Shown: in pieces, positions 62,595 through 64,000 of the stretch
Layout of the letters: every line of letters starts with the position of its first letter
Position numbering within the stretch: position 1 is the stretch's first letter
Program-made: the position numbers and the translations under genes
Assembly: GCF_001672295.1 (NCBI RefSeq)
Contig: NZ_JXMS01000018.1
Coordinates: 1-64,000 of the forward strand
Direction of reading: 5' to 3'
DNA: 64,000 nucleotides
Source of the DNA: Halodesulfovibrio spirochaetisodalis
Lineage (GTDB): Bacteria; Desulfobacterota; Desulfovibrionia; Desulfovibrionales; Desulfovibrionaceae
Notes under the pieces: model-generated
The model's database searches: none
Told to the model about the DNA's origin: nothing
The model's input: only the letters and a program-made list of their open reading frames with translations

Positions 62595-64000
62595 TGGCGA
62601 TTAAGACGTTTAATGAAATTATGGAAGAAGTGAAAGGCAAACCGATTCTGGTTGCCAACAGGGGTATTCCTGCCCGTCGTATTTGTCGCTCAATTCGTGA
62701 GCGTTTTGATGCTGTAGCTGTAATGACGGCTACGGACATCGATAAAACGTCTCCTGCCGCATCAGCCGCTCAAGAACTTCTTTTACTGGGTTCTGACCCT
62801 CGAGCGTACCTTGATATAGACAGAATTATTAGTCTGGCAAAAAAACGCGGCGTGGTTGCTATTCACCCGGGCTGGGGCTTTGCCTCAGAAGATCACAAAT
62901 TCCCGACCAGATGTGCCGAAGAAGGCATCATTTTTATCGGTTCCACAGCGGAATCAATGAACCTGCTTGGTAACAAAGTACAGGTACGCGCTCTTGCACA
63001 AAAATTAGGCGTTCCTGTAGTACCGGGTTCTGATGGTTCTGTTGATATTCCGACCGCACGTAAGTTCTGCGAAGAGATCGGCTTCCCGATCATGCTTAAA
63101 GCAGAAGGGGGCGGTGGTGGCCGCGGAATCTTCTTAATTAAAAATCAGGACGAGCTTGAAAGTGCATTCGTTAAAGCGTCAACCATGGCGCAGGCATCTT
63201 TCGGTAACCCGCGCCTGTATATTGAGAAATTTCTTGCATCCGCACGCCACATTGAAATTCAGGTAATCAGCGATAAATACGGCAACGTATTTGCGTTTGA
63301 TGAACGCGACTGCAGTATCCAGCGTAACCACCAGAAGTTGGTAGAGATTACTCCTTCTCCTTCTGAGCTCATTACGCCGGAACTTCGCGCACGCCTTAAA
63401 GAATACTCACGCAGCCTTGTTACAGCAGTAGGGTACGATTCATTAGCTACTGTTGAATTCCTTGTTACTCCTGACGGCGAGCCGTACCTCATTGAGGTAA
63501 ACACACGCCTGCAGGTTGAACATGGTATTACAGAGGTTCGCTACGGTGTTGACCTTGTTGAAGAGCAGATTGCTGTTGCTTTCGGTGCTGAGCTTCGTCT
63601 TAAAGAAGAAAAGTTCCCGCCATCCCAGATGGCAATGCAGCTGCGAATTAACTGCGAAGATCCTCAGGATGATTTTGCACCGAACTGCGGTGTAGTATCC
63701 AGATACATCTCTCCTGGTGGACCTGGCATCCGTATCGACTCCAACTTGTCTGCTGGTTACGACTTCCCGTCTAACTACGACTCTGCCGGAGCGCTGCTTA
63801 TTTCCTACGGACGCGGCTGGAAAAAAGTACTTGGGACAATGGAACGTGCTCTTAACGAGTACTCCATTGGCGGTCTCAAGACTACCATCCCGTTCTTTAA
63901 ACAGGTTATCCGTCATCCGAAGTTCCGACAGGGTGATTTTGATACAAACTTTATCGGCAACACACCGGAACTGCTCTGTTACACAGACCTTGCGCCTGAA
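62595..64000 (+). CDS. pyc: Pyruvate carboxylase, 5' part (cut by window edge)
   Basis: The first 468 codons of a large biotin enzyme, open at the window end. The biotin carboxylase domain begins KPILVANRGIPARRICRSI and shows the ATP-grasp GGGGGRGIFL, the catalytic EVNTRLQVEHG and NCEDPQ. The N-terminal wording and the neighbouring birA fit pyruvate carboxylase, which feeds oxaloacetate to anabolism in sulfate reducers. A biotin carboxylase subunit of acetyl-CoA carboxylase would be shorter and end within about 450 residues, so the absence of a stop supports PYC. SD CGAGGA precedes the ATG. Confidence 0.85.

Noticed and set aside
1-64000. CRISPR arrays, insertion sequences, prophage genes, tRNA or rRNA genes
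   Set aside because: No regular repeat-spacer pattern, transposase, integrase or conserved RNA sequence was recognised by eye. A tRNA scan was not possible, so a missed tRNA cannot be ruled out.

Overview
The window looks like chromosomal DNA of a marine or brackish sulfate reducer of the Desulfovibrionaceae, most likely Halodesulfovibrio or a near relative. This rests on gene content: a Desulfovibrio-type trimeric porin, a Mn-dependent pyrophosphatase, the rpoN-hpf-ptsN-rapZ-mannose-type PTS order, pyruvate carboxylase beside biotin ligase, solitary purQ, and moderate GC by eye. No database search was possible. I saw no rRNA, tRNA, CRISPR array, insertion sequence or phage gene.

Layout. 0-5.5 kb: a porin and a divergent CadB/AdiC-like antiporter plus Orn/Lys/Arg decarboxylase pair (amino-acid-dependent acid resistance or polyamine formation). 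5.5-10.3 kb: a giant AsmA/DUF748 protein and an azoreductase. 10.3-17.7 kb: a probable copper-response region with a multicopper oxidase fused to a CopB-like outer-membrane barrel, a FadL-type barrel, a small exported protein and a CusRS-like two-component system. It encloses about 0.9 kb of non-coding DNA with a striking rod-like inverted-repeat structure. 17.9-18.9 kb: a lipoprotein hydrolase.

19.0-39.3 kb is the centre of interest: 21 tightly packed, often overlapping leftward genes that start with a ketoreductase and end at a strong intrinsic terminator. The set resembles aryl-polyene clusters: three catalytic ketosynthases plus one ketosynthase-like protein without the active Cys, two ACPs, a ketoreductase, two hotdog dehydratases, a thioesterase, an AMP-ligase, LolA-like and MMPL exporters, a lipoprotein, a glycosyltransferase and two acyltransferases. 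It also carries three radical-SAM enzymes (two with B12-domain-type N-termini, one with a SPASM-like tail) and a CrtI/retinol-saturase-like flavoprotein. That second set recalls the proposed ladderane genes of anammox bacteria. No enoyl reductase is present, so the chain should stay polyunsaturated. The product is unknown and may be new.

39.8-48.9 kb: queF and a divergent preQ0-transporter-like gene with a structured leader, an exported choloylglycine-hydrolase-family enzyme, a Rieske/cytochrome b/heptahaem cytochrome c quinol-oxidising complex, a small membrane protein, a tungstate/molybdate-binding protein, a small Cys-pair protein and purQ. 49.2-54.1 kb: pyrG, then kdsA-kdsC-lptC-lptA-lptB (Kdo synthesis and LPS export). 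54.3-60.4 kb: rpoN, hpf, ptsN, rapZ, mannose-type PTS IIA, IIB and a IIC whose frame is broken at a run of nine T, then ppaC. 60.5-64 kb: cca (leftward), birA and the 5' part of pyc, cut by the window edge.

Start codons were chosen from Shine-Dalgarno matches, homologous N-termini and operon overlaps.
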